Numbered from the stretch's first letter, positions 1 through 9,718 are shown. The stretch is 15,410 nucleotides of DNA from Ruminococcus sp. UBA7014 (GCA_002449575.1 DJXC01000039.1:1-15410); one strand, 5' to 3'. Made by a program: numbers and translations. The notes: generated from the letters alone by a model not told the origin.

Positions 1-3000
1 CTGTGACATGATACATATCCTTTGTAGTAATCCAGTATTCAGCAGTACGGAGTGCATCATGATAATAGAAATTGCCGTCAGCATAAACTTTTACCAGATA
101 ATGTCCGGTTTCGGAAGGAGCTTCAGCAAGCTGGGTGTCGGTATCAGCGTCAAAGTAGTCAATTGTGACTTTGCCGTAAGGTGTGCCGTTGATTGTCGGG
201 GTATGCGCCGTACCGTCATAGTTATAATCTTCCATCGCAATGGTGAAATTCTGGTCTTGCTTGACGTATGTGAACTGGGCATAGATGGTACTGCCTCCCT
301 CTAATACGGTATCCTCTGTGATTTGTTCGCCGCCTGTCGGTGCAGTGAACCAGCCATTAAAGGCATATCCATTTCTTGCGGCTTCCGGCAGCATACCAGC
401 AGGCTTGTTATCCGCAGTCAGGGAAATTGTTGCTGCTTCAATTGTACCGCCATTTGTCTGAGCATCAAGGAAGACAGATTTTTCTGATGTTCTCAAGGAA
501 ATCTGAACAGGTTCACCCTTGAATTCCGGTACTGGAACGGAGAAACTTTGTGTTTCTTCGCCCTGCAATGTCAAATCACTGTCAGAAAGAGGCACACTTG
601 CAAGGACTCTGTTTTTTCTGTCTATAATATCTGCTACGACCGTACCAATTTCAGCAGTCTGAAGTGAATTATTGCTGATGTCTGCTAAAACGGTGTAACC
701 AGTATCTGCATCGCCGCTGAGTGCAGCATTCATATTGATTTGGCTTTCGTACTTCGACAGGAGACCCTTAACGACAACCATAGCATCATTGTTCAATGTA
801 TAAGGTTCTTCTGCATCTTCTATCCACGCATGAGCGAAGATATAAACACCATTTTCAGGGACTTCTTCAGCATCGCCGATAAGGTCTGCTACATTGACTG
901 TCTGCTGATAAGTATAAATATTATCGTCAATATCCTGATATACAGACGGGTCAATTGTGATAATATCACCAATGGGTTCTGTATGGCTGGCATCTTTGTA
1001 CAATGCCATTTTCACAGTCTTATTGCTGCCAGCCAGCGGGATTCCATAGCTATTGCCAAGAATGACCTGAATATCTCTTGTCATATTGCCCTCACGTGTG
1101 ACTTTCATCTCTGTGATAGCAACATCCGGAAGGTTGATTTCCATCTCTCCGGTTGCTGTGCCGATTCCGTCAGCCGTCAGGGTATAACTAATATCGCTTA
1201 CAGTCTGCGGTACACGGTACCCGAATGTCAGAACAGCAGACTGCCCCGGAAGAAGATTCAGATTTGTAAATTCTTGAGTCTGACCGTTTACTTCGGCACT
1301 CACATGGTTGACTTTGGCAGTACCGGTATTCTTAACGGTAAACTGTATCGGCTGTTCCAATTCAGGCATCATATTGGTAATATCAGCAGTTGCATCTACA
1401 TCAATTGCAGTTTCCTCGAATACGCCTTTTGCCAGCTTGATACTGGTAATGGGTTCCTGTTCCAGAATTGTCAGATAATCTGATGTCTGGCCTTCATCAT
1501 CTACAACATCGAAAGGCAAATCTGTCAGGTCAATGGTGTCATAAGCAACGATTCCGTCAATGGAGTTGTAATCACTGCCAACAAGAACAGCATTGACTGT
1601 GCCGTCTGTATCTGTGTAGGTATCGAAGCTGTCAATTTTATAGTTCTTTGCAGATTCCGCAATCTTTGTCTGTGCTGTTACACCAATCACACCATTTTCA
1701 TCATAGAAGCGTACTGCATTGAGCTGATACTTGCCGGTATCTTCTGCCTCATCGCTGTCTTTCTGCTGAGACCAGACGATAGAAAGCTTGCTGAGGTCAT
1801 CATTATTTGCAGGTGCGGAGAAGTGGAAATCTGCACCGATGGAAGAACCGGATTTACCGCCGATACTTTCAGGGAATGCCGCATCTACACTGCCATTGGC
1901 GTTGATTCTTGCAAGACCAATGTCATGACTTACGATGATTTGCTTTTCTTCTGATGAATCTTCTTCTGATTCCTCTGATTCTTCTTCTCCGTAATCTTCG
2001 CCTGCGGCATGTTCAGAATACCAGCCAACAACGAACTGATTGCCGACTGCTGTCACTTGTGCATTTGTGTCAGTGTAATCGTCATTTGTCAGACGGCCGG
2101 TGGTCAGAACATCACCATTCGGGTCAATGATGGTATAGAATGTCTCTGTGCTGGTATTTTCCTCACCTGTACGAACAGTGTAAACCAAAAGGGATGTACC
2201 ATCGGGGAGCATTGCGGAATCGACTGCACTGACTGTACCTGCCGAACCGTTATAGGCAATCTGTGCATCTTTCCACTGATTTCCGTCAAAGATGCGGTAG
2301 TTGATGCTGTTTTCAGCATTGAACATTGCAGTAATATCCTGTTCACTGTCTTCCTCAGGCATTTCAGTAGCACTCAGACTGCGCCATGCAACAATGGCTT
2401 TGTTTCCACTGCTTGCGATAGTCGGAGACATATCACCAACAGTATTATCTGTCAGTTGTTCTGTTTTCCACTCACCATTGACATAAGAACTGCCATAAAT
2501 TTCGGTTGCATTCAGCATCATGCCAAGGTCGTCATAAGTGATTTCGTCATTCATTTCCTTTTCGGGGGAATCCATCTGCTTTACCCATGCTGCAAATGCG
2601 TTATCGTGTGTACCACTTACAACAACATCCGTATCAGCAAGAATATTTCCTTCGGAAGTGTCCACTCTGCCCATATCAACATAGTTGCCGTTTTCGTCCT
2701 TGACGGTATAGCAAACCACGCTTTCCGGTGCATCCGGATTATTATTGTCAGAGAGATAAAGCATAAGACTGCCATCATCTGTCAGAACGGGGTTAGCATA
2801 AGGATATGCATTACTTTGCAGTTCAATCATTCCGTCAGCAGATTCACGCATCGGTGCATTTTTCGCATTCATGAGAGAGATTCTTGGAGCCATTTTTAAA
2901 TAATTACGGTTTTCGATTGTGCCGCCGTTATCAACAGTAACCTGGGCTGTTCCGTTAGCAAGCAGGTCTGCATCATATTTCTTGCCGTTTGAAGTCGTGC

Positions 3001-6000
3001 CGGACAAATGAGTATAGCCCTGTTTTTCCCAAGCAGTCATGATTTCGTCAAAATCGTCCCATTTTTTCGACCAGTTAAAGCCGACAGAGCAGAGGGTCTT
3101 TTCATATTTGACAAGCAAGAACTTAAATTCAAATTTGGCACCGACTTGTCCTTTTATGTCAATCTTATGGCCATACATTTTTTCCTTGTACTTGTCAGTG
3201 GTGCTGAGTTGACCGGGGTTATTGAGGCTTTCCATATCATTGAGGTCCTGATAATTCGGGTCATACAGATAATGGAGATTGTAGTATGCGCCCACTTCGC
3301 CGAAGACACCTATCTTGGCTACAATACAGCTAAAGTCAACGCCGATGCCTGCAAATGCTTTAAGAGTGATACCAACTCCGAAATCCACCAGCAATGCCAT
3401 TTCATGCGTTTTATCTGCAAAGCGCACTTCAGCATCTATCTCTCCTATGATTCCAAGAACAACATTGCAGGGAACAGGACCAACAAAGAAGTTATTTGTC
3501 CATTCATAGCCTAAATCGGCATTGACACCAACGCTGCCGCCACGGACATCAAGGTTCCATTTATTGCCAAACGGCTTGCCGATGCTTGCATCAAATACAA
3601 GCGTACCATAAGGAACAGCAGAAATTACTTTTCTTCCCTGGAAACCTTTTCCGAAACTATCTGTCAAGCCACCCTCACTTGTCGTTTTCTTGCCTTTTTT
3701 ATCTTTGACTGTAATATCTGCTTTAGAACCCCAGACATCCCAGTCTTTTCCTCCTATCTTCCTAAAGGCATTAGAGGTAAGATATCCGGTATTGAGTCCC
3801 AAGCCACCATCACTTTGTTCATTGCCGTTGAACGAATTAGGGTCAGTATCATCAATAAGATTGGTATCGCCTACAGAAGCAAACGGTTTAAAGCCTGTTT
3901 CGCTATTATGCACACGGTCATCTCCGAGAAGAATCACTACAACACGGAATACACTCGGGTCTTCTGTCGGAACAATCAATACATCAATCGCAGACTTCAT
4001 GGCCGAGAACACTGTACCGCCTAAGAATGCAAATCCCTTTTCCAGCATTTCGCCTGCATCAACGCCTTTAAAGATGTCAGTGAAATTCATATTCGTAGCC
4101 AACAGGTCATTGACACTGACAGCAACGTCTTTCACACCGCCGTTTGAAGAAGTCAGGTCTCTTTGGTTGGAGAGATTTGTCACACCAAACGGAAGATTTT
4201 CGTACTTGACTATTGAATTGCCATTGCGTACAAAGACGGCCTGTACAGCAGTACTTGGATGCGGATAACTGCCCTGGTCAGTGAGACCATCTTTTTTCAT
4301 ATCGCTGTCGGTCATGGTATAAATGTTGCGTGAAATCGGCATCGAGGAGAACGGGAAAACAAACAGCGTGGACTGTTCCAAATCCGATAACTGAATAATC
4401 TGGTCTGCTGTGGTCTGGTTATTCTCAACCTGACCGGTCAGTTTCTTATTGGTATTTTTATCACGGAGTTCCAGTCTGGTGACAGTATCACCGCTGTAGG
4501 ATAAATAGCCTCTTTCATCAGGAGTAGTATGTTCGTTCGGCAGTGCCACATCAGTATACAGGTCTGCTTTATTGAAACGGTTAGAAATACCAATATTCAT
4601 GGTATAATCAATCACATTGCTGGTTGTCGGCTCTGGCTGACCGTCAAAGTACTGACGGAATGTCTGACGTATAATCTGAGGTAAATTTACGTTATTTTCG
4701 TGATTTTCGTCTCCATCGTTTCTGAGTTTCTTCATGTTAACAACAGCATCACTCGGACTGGAATCCCCTTCCAAATCCGTGGCCGCATTCAGCATCACAT
4801 ACCCCGGCAGATAAGAATCTGCAAAACGGTATTCAAATACATAGGTGATATTATCTCCAGGCTGTGCACCACCGTATTCCTCGACATTATTATTGGGGTC
4901 ATTCTTGAACTGTGTCGGGTCAAGATGCAATTCAAGTTTTCCGTCTTTTACAGTAGCTTTAATATCACTCCGACCATCAAGTTCCGCACCGTTTTCAGTC
5001 AGACGAATTTTCGCATCAGGGCAGTATACATCATTCTTATAGACACCGCCACGGATTGTGACTGCACCGTTGTATTTTGTGCCATCAGGATTGAGGAATG
5101 TCAGAGTTGCATTGGAAATCTCACGCAGACGCATATTATTGCACGGATAAAGCTGTAAGGAAGCAACATCCTGCTCACCAGTCTGCAAATCTGACTGGAA
5201 CAGCGTGCCGACATAGGTCTTTCCGTCATTTCTGGACATCGTCATGACGGAACCAGCAATGCCATCAGGTTCATAAACGGCTAATTCGCCCTTGTCGTTG
5301 GTGGAAAGCGTGCGCTTTACGCCCTTGCCGTTGGTATAGATGACATCTGTCTTGACTGCCGGACTGAACTGGAATACATACAGTTGGTCTTTGAGCGTTT
5401 TTGTGGTTACATCAAAGCTGGATGCAATGCCTGTTTTGGCATGAGTTGCCGTGATAGTAACTTTCTCTTCACCCGTTTCACCCTTGCCGACAAGCAGTAA
5501 ATCTGTAGCCGGAGTATAGGAAGTATAGCTGTAATTGCGAATATCAGAATAAAGTCCGCCCTGTTCATAGTTCACGCTGACAAGGTCGCTGTTACTGGAG
5601 TTCCACTGCATTTTATCAGAAAGCAGACCATACGCCGCTTCGCCGTAGTTCACAGAAACAATCTTTTGCAGACTCATATCTGTGCGGAGTGCAGTCAAAT
5701 CTTCATAAGTGAGCTGATAATTGCCGTTGCTGATGCCATAATTGCTCAGTTTGCCGTGATTGTCCATATTGATGGTTGTATTATCAGCATGTTCACCAGT
5801 ACCGTCTGTCGTACCGCCGATTTCTCCAGAGGTGACATCTGCAACAATCTGATGCAGAATATCAGGATTATAGACGGTCAGAAGCATGGAGTCTATGCTC
5901 CAGTCTTCGGCTTCGTTATTTCGTGCATAAACTGTGATAGTATATGCTTCTTTGAGAGTCTGGGGCTTATCGGCCGTGAACGGAATCACACCGCCGGAAG

Positions 6001-9000
6001 CTGTCATTCTTTCGCTGACTTCTTCGCCGGTTTTCTGAATGGTATATTCTACCTGTGTGGTATCAGTTCCCGATACTACGGTATAGCCGATTTCCGGAAT
6101 CTCTCCGCTCTTGACATAATAGCTTTCCAGTCTGTTCAGACGGATAACAGCAGGAGCCTGCTTGGCCACAATATAAGCTGAAGCAGAAAGATTACTCTGT
6201 TCGGAAGTCGGTCTGCCATCAACCTCACCGCCGAGATATTTCGTGCTGATTTCAATGGCATATGCACCAGGCTGTGTCAACTGGTCGCCGGGTACGGTGA
6301 TATGTGTCAGCAGTTCTTCTACTGTGCTGTTGAAATCGCCAGACCAGATGACTTCTTCACCGTCTTTTTCGTATTTGTCAGTTTCGCCGTCAATGGCCTT
6401 TGCTTTATAGAGTTTTGCGGTATAGGTGGTTGTATCGTGACCGGCCTGATTATTGCGGACTGTTACATTGGAAGCAAATGCAATATCAACATCTGTATAG
6501 GTCAGAGCCTGACGGAGCTGTGAATATTTAGAAATATTCAGAAATGGTGTCTTACCCTCAAGAACTGTCAGCTTAACAGTTGACAGATTATATGCTTTCG
6601 ATTCCGTACCGTTGCTGACATGCAGTGTAAATTCCACATCACCGGGATTTCCTGTAATGGAAACATCTGCCGTGCCGTCACTGTTCATGGTAATGCTGGC
6701 TACATCGGGATTACTGCTTGTCCATGTGAAATATTTCGGGTCAGTGAAAGTGAACTTCTTTCGATTACTGCAATAATACTTCAATGTGAGGGCTGCTGTG
6801 TCCTCTGCTCTGAAACCGTGTGCAATTCCGTTATAGAGCGCATCATTTGCCACAATTTCGACATCATAACGGTGTTCCGGGTGTTCCGCATCTGCCAAAA
6901 GAACATGATTTCCGTCATCATAATTCAGATAGCCGTTTTCTTTGTCTGTATTTTCGGAGAAATCGGCATCACCACGGAGGATATATTCATCAGGGTCAAA
7001 CAGCAAAGCTCCCTTTGTATAGAATTTATATTCTTTTCCAACCACGATAGAAGCAGAATCTTTTCCTGTGCCGTCAAAATAAGCATAACCCTGCAAATCG
7101 GTCTGAGCATTTTCCCATGTATCGAGGTATGTTGTCGCATCAGAAATGCCGACAGTTGTATCCATGAAAAGATTGATAGTATCCTGACGAAGACAAGCAT
7201 TCAGATTCATGGGCGGTGCAAAACGAACCGCTAAAGCAACGTCCTCTTCCCCGGCATTATCCACGATATAGACAGGATAGCGTGTTTTGCCGTTATCATA
7301 GGAGAAGTACGCACCTCTGAGGTAAGTTCCTACTGTTGCGTTGGGCATACCGGGGAGGGGCATTTCAATGCTCTTACCGTTTACTGTGCATTCTTCATTT
7401 TCATTAGCAATCCACTGTTTTTTTGCATCAGATTTGAACGGAATCAGTACGGTCATGACCTGCTGACCGGGTTCATCATCGCTGATGCCGTACTTGACGT
7501 TTGCAAAGTCCAGCTCATTCTGCTTGACGCTGGAAATCAGGGTTACGCCCTTATCTGTGCCGAAGTTGGTCTGTGGAAAATTGCCGTCAATCGTGACATC
7601 TTTTCCGCCGTAATTTTTCAGTTTTCCGCCGTCTTTTATTCCGGTGACATTGATTGCACCTGTATCTACATCCTTGACAGTGTAGGCGAATGTCAGTTTA
7701 TTGGTTTCCACGCCCACTTCATCCAGCAGGGCGCATTCTACATCGTTGACCATGAGCTTGGTGTCCGCAGTCGGTACGACATAGGTGCTTGTATAAATCG
7801 TAATCGGCACAACCTGACCGCTGTAGTATGTTCCCTCTGGAACAGAAACGCTTTCAATTTGTGTTTTCGTTTGAGGAGCTTTTACTTTCAAATCAACAGA
7901 CTTTATTGTATAGGACGGATTGCCTTGATAAGTCGCAAAGCCAATATTGAGCAGTTTTTCTCCAGGGGTCGTTCTGAAAGAAACACTGTCACTATAATCA
8001 CCATCACCAAGAGAACCTCTTACATAACGGAACTGAGGATGATAGGAATATTCCGCAAAAAACGGGTCACTATCTGCGGCACCCGGGCAACAACAACCAT
8101 GAAAGTATGTGCCACTTCCATTGCTTTTATAGTTATAATTAACTGTAACTTGGACTTCATCACTATCAATAGTGACAATTTTGTAATAGCCTCGTTGCTT
8201 AAAATTGCCATCATCAAAATTTTTTGAACTGAAGTTTGTATAGGATGCTACAGAATTTGGCACCCACACATAAGTATTTCTGATTTTCTCATGGTCAGTA
8301 GCAGGAACTGTTATGGTTTTGTTCCACATAGTAGCATTGCCGTCAAGCAATGCACCCCGCACGTTGAACACATTGATGACAAATGCAAGGCTTCCGTTCC
8401 AGTAATCTTCTTCGCCTTTTGCATCAACAGTGATTTCAAAGGATTTTTCCTCTGTTTCACCAGCGTTCCATGTGACAGTACCGCTTCCGGATGCACCGAT
8501 ACCACCGCCGGAAACTGCATAATCAAAGCTGACAGGGAAAGACTGTGCCTCGTTGAGCGTTGCCTTGACGGTGACTGTTCCGCCCACTTTGGCGGTATCA
8601 TCACAAGTCAGTGTGATAACGCCGTCCGTAACAACACCACAGTATTGGCTATCCGTGAAGTAGGTTTTGTTTTGAGGGTCAGCCAACAGGAAACTGTAAT
8701 TTGCGTTATAATCAGAATTGCCATTAGGCTCATCAGGAATACTGATGCAGGGAGCTGTGTACTTGCCGTTTGCATCTGCATTGACTGTCCCTTCACCGCT
8801 TTTGGTAGAGGGGAAATCATTTCCGGAAGACTGACTCAGCGGAGCAGAAGACATGAAACGGGTCTGAAGCTGGATTCCCTGCGAATCGTCCGACAGTTCT
8901 TCATCGGCCTGCTGTTCCTCATCGGCCTGCTGCTCCTCATTCTGAGCATCCTGCAAAGACAGTGAACCATTCATGATGGCTTCTTCCAAATCAATACTCC

Positions 9001-9481
9001 CGTCTGAAAGACCCTGGACAAGATTTTCAAAATTGGCAACGTGTTCATCTGTAATCGTGACATTTTCACCTTCACGAATCACACGGATTAATTCCAGAAC
9101 CCCTTTTGCCTGTGAAAGCTCCATGATTTTTTCCCGTGTTGCCGCATAGCCGTTCACAGTCAGGATTCCGGTTTCTTCCTCATTGACAATACGGGTGGCA
9201 ATGTCATCAAGTGCGACAGGCTGGCCGTCTTCACAAATTTCAGGTTCTATCATGTGACCATCTTCATCAATGATACCAGCTTCGTACAGAGCTTCGAGTT
9301 CGGCTCTTGCGCGTTCTTCATCACCATCATAAGCCTTTGTGAGAGCAGTGACAGTTTCTTCACTGACTGCGGCATTGACTGCCATTGCCATACCGGGAAC
9401 CATTTCGGCGGCCATTGTCATGGCAAGGACACTGCTCATCAGTTTCTTGCCGATGCTCTGCTTTTTTCTTTTCTTTTTCAT
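1..9481 (-). CDS. Giant multidomain secreted/surface protein, C-terminus outside window
   Basis: An open frame runs from ATG at 9481 to the window edge, with 3160 codons visible. I translated it throughout and found no stop. It starts six bases after AAGGAGG. Residues 1 to about 36 form a signal peptide: a very basic MKKKRKKQ start, a hydrophobic core, then AMA/VNAA cleavage candidates. A charged helical stretch (about 40-215) follows. Recognisable segments, in order, are: Calx-beta-like (about 281-400, core TVTWNAGETEEKSFEITV); Big2-like Ig (about 890-985, WTSSNPDVASITMNSDG); a glycine/aromatic beta-rich stretch (about 1930-2157); propeller-like repeats (about 2190-2630); CARDB-like modules (about 2690-2990); a Listeria-Bacteroides repeat (about 3037-3075, NGWFTAPTGGEQITEDTVL); and an MBG-like module to the edge. 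No enzyme motif was recognised. It is probably an adhesin or cell-envelope protein. The anchor cannot be judged because the C-terminus is missing. Secretion is well supported; function is inference. Confidence 0.93.
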   Translation of the reverse strand, partial: MKKKRKKQSIGKKLMSSVLAMTMAAEMVPGMAMAVNAAVSEETVTALTKAYDGDEERARAELEALYEAGIIDEDGHMIEPEICEDGQPVALDDIATRIVNEEETGILTVNGYAATREKIMELSQAKGVLELIRVIREGENVTITDEHVANFENLVQGLSDGSIDLEEAIMNGSLSLQDAQNEEQQADEEQQADEELSDDSQGIQLQTRFMSSAPLSQSSGNDFPSTKSGEGTVNADANGKYTAPCISIPDEPNGNSDYNANYSFLLADPQNKTYFTDSQYCGVVTDGVITLTCDDTAKVGGTVTVKATLNEAQSFPVSFDYAVSGGGIGASGSGTVTWNAGETEEKSFEITVDAKGEEDYWNGSLAFVINVFNVRGALLDGNATMWNKTITVPATDHEKIRNTYVWVPNSVASYTNFSSKNFDDGNFKQRGYYKIVTIDSDEVQVTVNYNYKSNGSGTYFHGCCCPGAADSDPFFAEYSYHPQFRYVRGSLGDGDYSDSVSFRTTPGEKLLNIGFATYQGNPSYTIKSVDLKVKAPQTKTQIESVSVPEGTYYSGQVVPITIYTSTYVVPTADTKLMVNDVECALLDEVGVETNKLTFAYTVKDVDTGAINVTGIKDGGKLKNYGGKDVTIDGNFPQTNFGTDKGVTLISSVKQNELDFANVKYGISDDEPGQQVMTVLIPFKSDAKKQWIANENEECTVNGKSIEMPLPGMPNATVGTYLRGAYFSYDNGKTRYPVYIVDNAGEEDVALAVRFAPPMNLNACLRQDTINLFMDTTVGISDATTYLDTWENAQTDLQGYAYFDGTGKDSASIVVGKEYKFYTKGALLFDPDEYILRGDADFSENTDKENGYLNYDDGNHVLLADAEHPEHRYDVEIVANDALYNGIAHGFRAEDTAALTLKYYCSNRKKFTFTDPKYFTWTSSNPDVASITMNSDGTADVSITGNPGDVEFTLHVSNGTESKAYNLSTVKLTVLEGKTPFLNISKYSQLRQALTYTDVDIAFASNVTVRNNQAGHDTTTYTAKLYKAKAIDGETDKYEKDGEEVIWSGDFNSTVEELLTHITVPGDQLTQPGAYAIEISTKYLGGEVDGRPTSEQSNLSASAYIVAKQAPAVIRLNRLESYYVKSGEIPEIGYTVVSGTDTTQVEYTIQKTGEEVSERMTASGGVIPFTADKPQTLKEAYTITVYARNNEAEDWSIDSMLLTVYNPDILHQIVADVTSGEIGGTTDGTGEHADNTTINMDNHGKLSNYGISNGNYQLTYEDLTALRTDMSLQKIVSVNYGEAAYGLLSDKMQWNSSNSDLVSVNYEQGGLYSDIRNYSYTSYTPATDLLLVGKGETGEEKVTITATHAKTGIASSFDVTTKTLKDQLYVFQFSPAVKTDVIYTNGKGVKRTLSTNDKGELAVYEPDGIAGSVMTMSRNDGKTYVGTLFQSDLQTGEQDVASLQLYPCNNMRLREISNATLTFLNPDGTKYNGAVTIRGGVYKNDVYCPDAKIRLTENGAELDGRSDIKATVKDGKLELHLDPTQFKNDPNNNVEEYGGAQPGDNITYVFEYRFADSYLPGYVMLNAATDLEGDSSPSDAVVNMKKLRNDGDENHENNVNLPQIIRQTFRQYFDGQPEPTTSNVIDYTMNIGISNRFNKADLYTDVALPNEHTTPDERGYLSYSGDTVTRLELRDKNTNKKLTGQVENNQTTADQIIQLSDLEQSTLFVFPFSSMPISRNIYTMTDSDMKKDGLTDQGSYPHPSTAVQAVFVRNGNSIVKYENLPFGVTNLSNQRDLTSSNGGVKDVAVSVNDLLATNMNFTDIFKGVDAGEMLEKGFAFLGGTVFSAMKSAIDVLIVPTEDPSVFRVVVILLGDDRVHNSETGFKPFASVGDTNLIDDTDPNSFNGNEQSDGGLGLNTGYLTSNAFRKIGGKDWDVWGSKADITVKDKKGKKTTSEGGLTDSFGKGFQGRKVISAVPYGTLVFDASIGKPFGNKWNLDVRGGSVGVNADLGYEWTNNFFVGPVPCNVVLGIIGEIDAEVRFADKTHEMALLVDFGVGITLKAFAGIGVDFSCIVAKIGVFGEVGAYYNLHYLYDPNYQDLNDMESLNNPGQLSTTDKYKEKMYGHKIDIKGQVGAKFEFKFLLVKYEKTLCSVGFNWSKKWDDFDEIMTAWEKQGYTHLSGTTSNGKKYDADLLANGTAQVTVDNGGTIENRNYLKMAPRISLMNAKNAPMRESADGMIELQSNAYPYANPVLTDDGSLMLYLSDNNNPDAPESVVCYTVKDENGNYVDMGRVDTSEGNILADTDVVVSGTHDNAFAAWVKQMDSPEKEMNDEITYDDLGMMLNATEIYGSSYVNGEWKTEQLTDNTVGDMSPTIASSGNKAIVAWRSLSATEMPEEDSEQDITAMFNAENSINYRIFDGNQWKDAQIAYNGSAGTVSAVDSAMLPDGTSLLVYTVRTGEENTSTETFYTIIDPNGDVLTTGRLTNDDYTDTNAQVTAVGNQFVVGWYSEHAAGEDYGEEESEESEEDSSEEKQIIVSHDIGLARINANGSVDAAFPESIGGKSGSSIGADFHFSAPANNDDLSKLSIVWSQQKDSDEAEDTGKYQLNAVRFYDENGVIGVTAQTKIAESAKNYKIDSFDTYTDTDGTVNAVLVGSDYNSIDGIVAYDTIDLTDLPFDVVDDEGQTSDYLTILEQEPITSIKLAKGVFEETAIDVDATADITNMMPELEQPIQFTVKNTGTAKVNHVSAEVNGQTQEFTNLNLLPGQSAVLTFGYRVPQTVSDISYTLTADGIGTATGEMEINLPDVAITEMKVTREGNMTRDIQVILGNSYGIPLAGSNKTVKMALYKDASHTEPIGDIITIDPSVYQDIDDNIYTYQQTVNVADLIGDAEEVPENGVYIFAHAWIEDAEEPYTLNNDAMVVVKGLLSKYESQINMNAALSGDADTGYTVLADISNNSLQTAEIGTVVADIIDRKNRVLASVPLSDSDLTLQGEETQSFSVPVPEFKGEPVQISLRTSEKSVFLDAQTNGGTIEAATISLTADNKPAGMLPEAARNGYAFNGWFTAPTGGEQITEDTVLEGGSTIYAQFTYVKQDQNFTIAMEDYNYDGTAHTPTINGTPYGKVTIDYFDADTDTQLAEAPSETGHYLVKVYADGNFYYHDALRTAEYWITTKDMYHVT
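8903..8938 (-). repeat. Two tandem 18-base units inside the giant gene
   Basis: Units at 8903-8920 and 8921-8938 differ at one base and encode EEQQAD twice. They lie in an acidic Gln-rich linker (about residues 182-193) between the N-terminal helical part and the first beta modules of the giant protein. This is a likely flexible spacer whose copy number could vary between strains. Confidence 0.9.
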
Positions 9482-9487
9482 GAATAT

Positions 9488-9494
9488 CCTCCTT
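9488..9494 (-). promoter_or_regulatory. Ribosome binding site of the giant gene
   Basis: AAGGAGG with a six-base spacer to the ATG at 9481. This decides the start: two upstream ATGs (9500-9498 and 9497-9495) are out of frame with the gene and precede the site. Confidence 0.9.
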
Positions 9495-9512
9495 CATCAT
9501 GAATTTTAATAT

Positions 9513-9536
9513 ATCAATTGCATATGCAATATTGAT
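9513..9536 (-). repeat. Inverted repeat just upstream of the giant gene
   Basis: The 12-base perfect palindrome TTGCATATGCAA (9518-9529) is flanked by ATCAA (9513-9517) and TTGAT (9532-9536). In the minus-strand RNA this gives a 5-bp stem, a two-base bulge, a 4-bp stem and an AUAU loop, 18 bases before the ribosome binding site. It could be a weak RNA hairpin or a protein operator; no U tract follows, so it is not a terminator. Confidence 0.6.
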
Positions 9537-9546
9537 TTTTTCGCAG

Positions 9547-9577
9547 AAGACTGCACAGCAGACCGCCGTGCAGTCCT
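9547..9577 (-). repeat. GC-containing hairpin between the 35-residue gene and the giant gene
   Basis: GACTGCAC (9549-9556) and GTGCAGTC (9568-9575) are perfect inverted arms around an 11-base loop. In minus-strand RNA a G·U and an A-U pair extend the stem to about 10 bp. The base run after it on the minus strand is A-rich (CTGCGAAAAAATC), not U-rich, so it does not look like an intrinsic terminator. It may be a processing, stability or attenuation element that sets different levels for the small and giant genes. Confidence 0.65.
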
Positions 9578-9600
9578 TGCTTCCGTTTGTTCACTCGAAC

Positions 9601-9708
9601 TTAGTCTTCGCTGCCGCCTTCGCCGTAGTCCAGTTCGCTAGATGTGGTAATCACGTCTTCAGCTTCAAATGCGATGATTTCGAGCTTTGCTTCTGTATAC
9701 TTTTCCAT
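9601..9708 (-). CDS. 35-residue acidic small protein of unknown function
   Basis: A short frame starts at ATG 9708 and ends in TAA at 9601, with AAGGAGG ten bases upstream. The peptide starts MEKYTEAKLEIIAFEAEDV, continues with ITTSS, and ends in a Gly/Asp/Glu-rich tail (GEGGSED). It has no cysteine, no signal peptide and no membrane segment. The pattern of a short amphipathic start, an E-D-V-I-T-T-S centre and an acidic Gly-rich end is, as I recall, typical of small unannotated proteins in Ruminococcus-like Clostridia. I cannot name a family or role. It sits alone between two giant secreted-protein genes, with inverted repeats on both sides. A peptide precursor or small regulator is possible, but no modifying enzyme or transporter is visible in the window. 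Confidence 0.8.
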   Translation of the reverse strand: MEKYTEAKLEIIAFEAEDVITTSSELDYGEGGSED

Positions 9709-9718
9709 CGTCGATGCA

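Noticed and set aside
9547..9577. Intrinsic terminator after the 35-residue gene
   Set aside because: The stem is good but the minus-strand sequence after it is A-rich with no U tract, so it is reported only as an inverted repeat.
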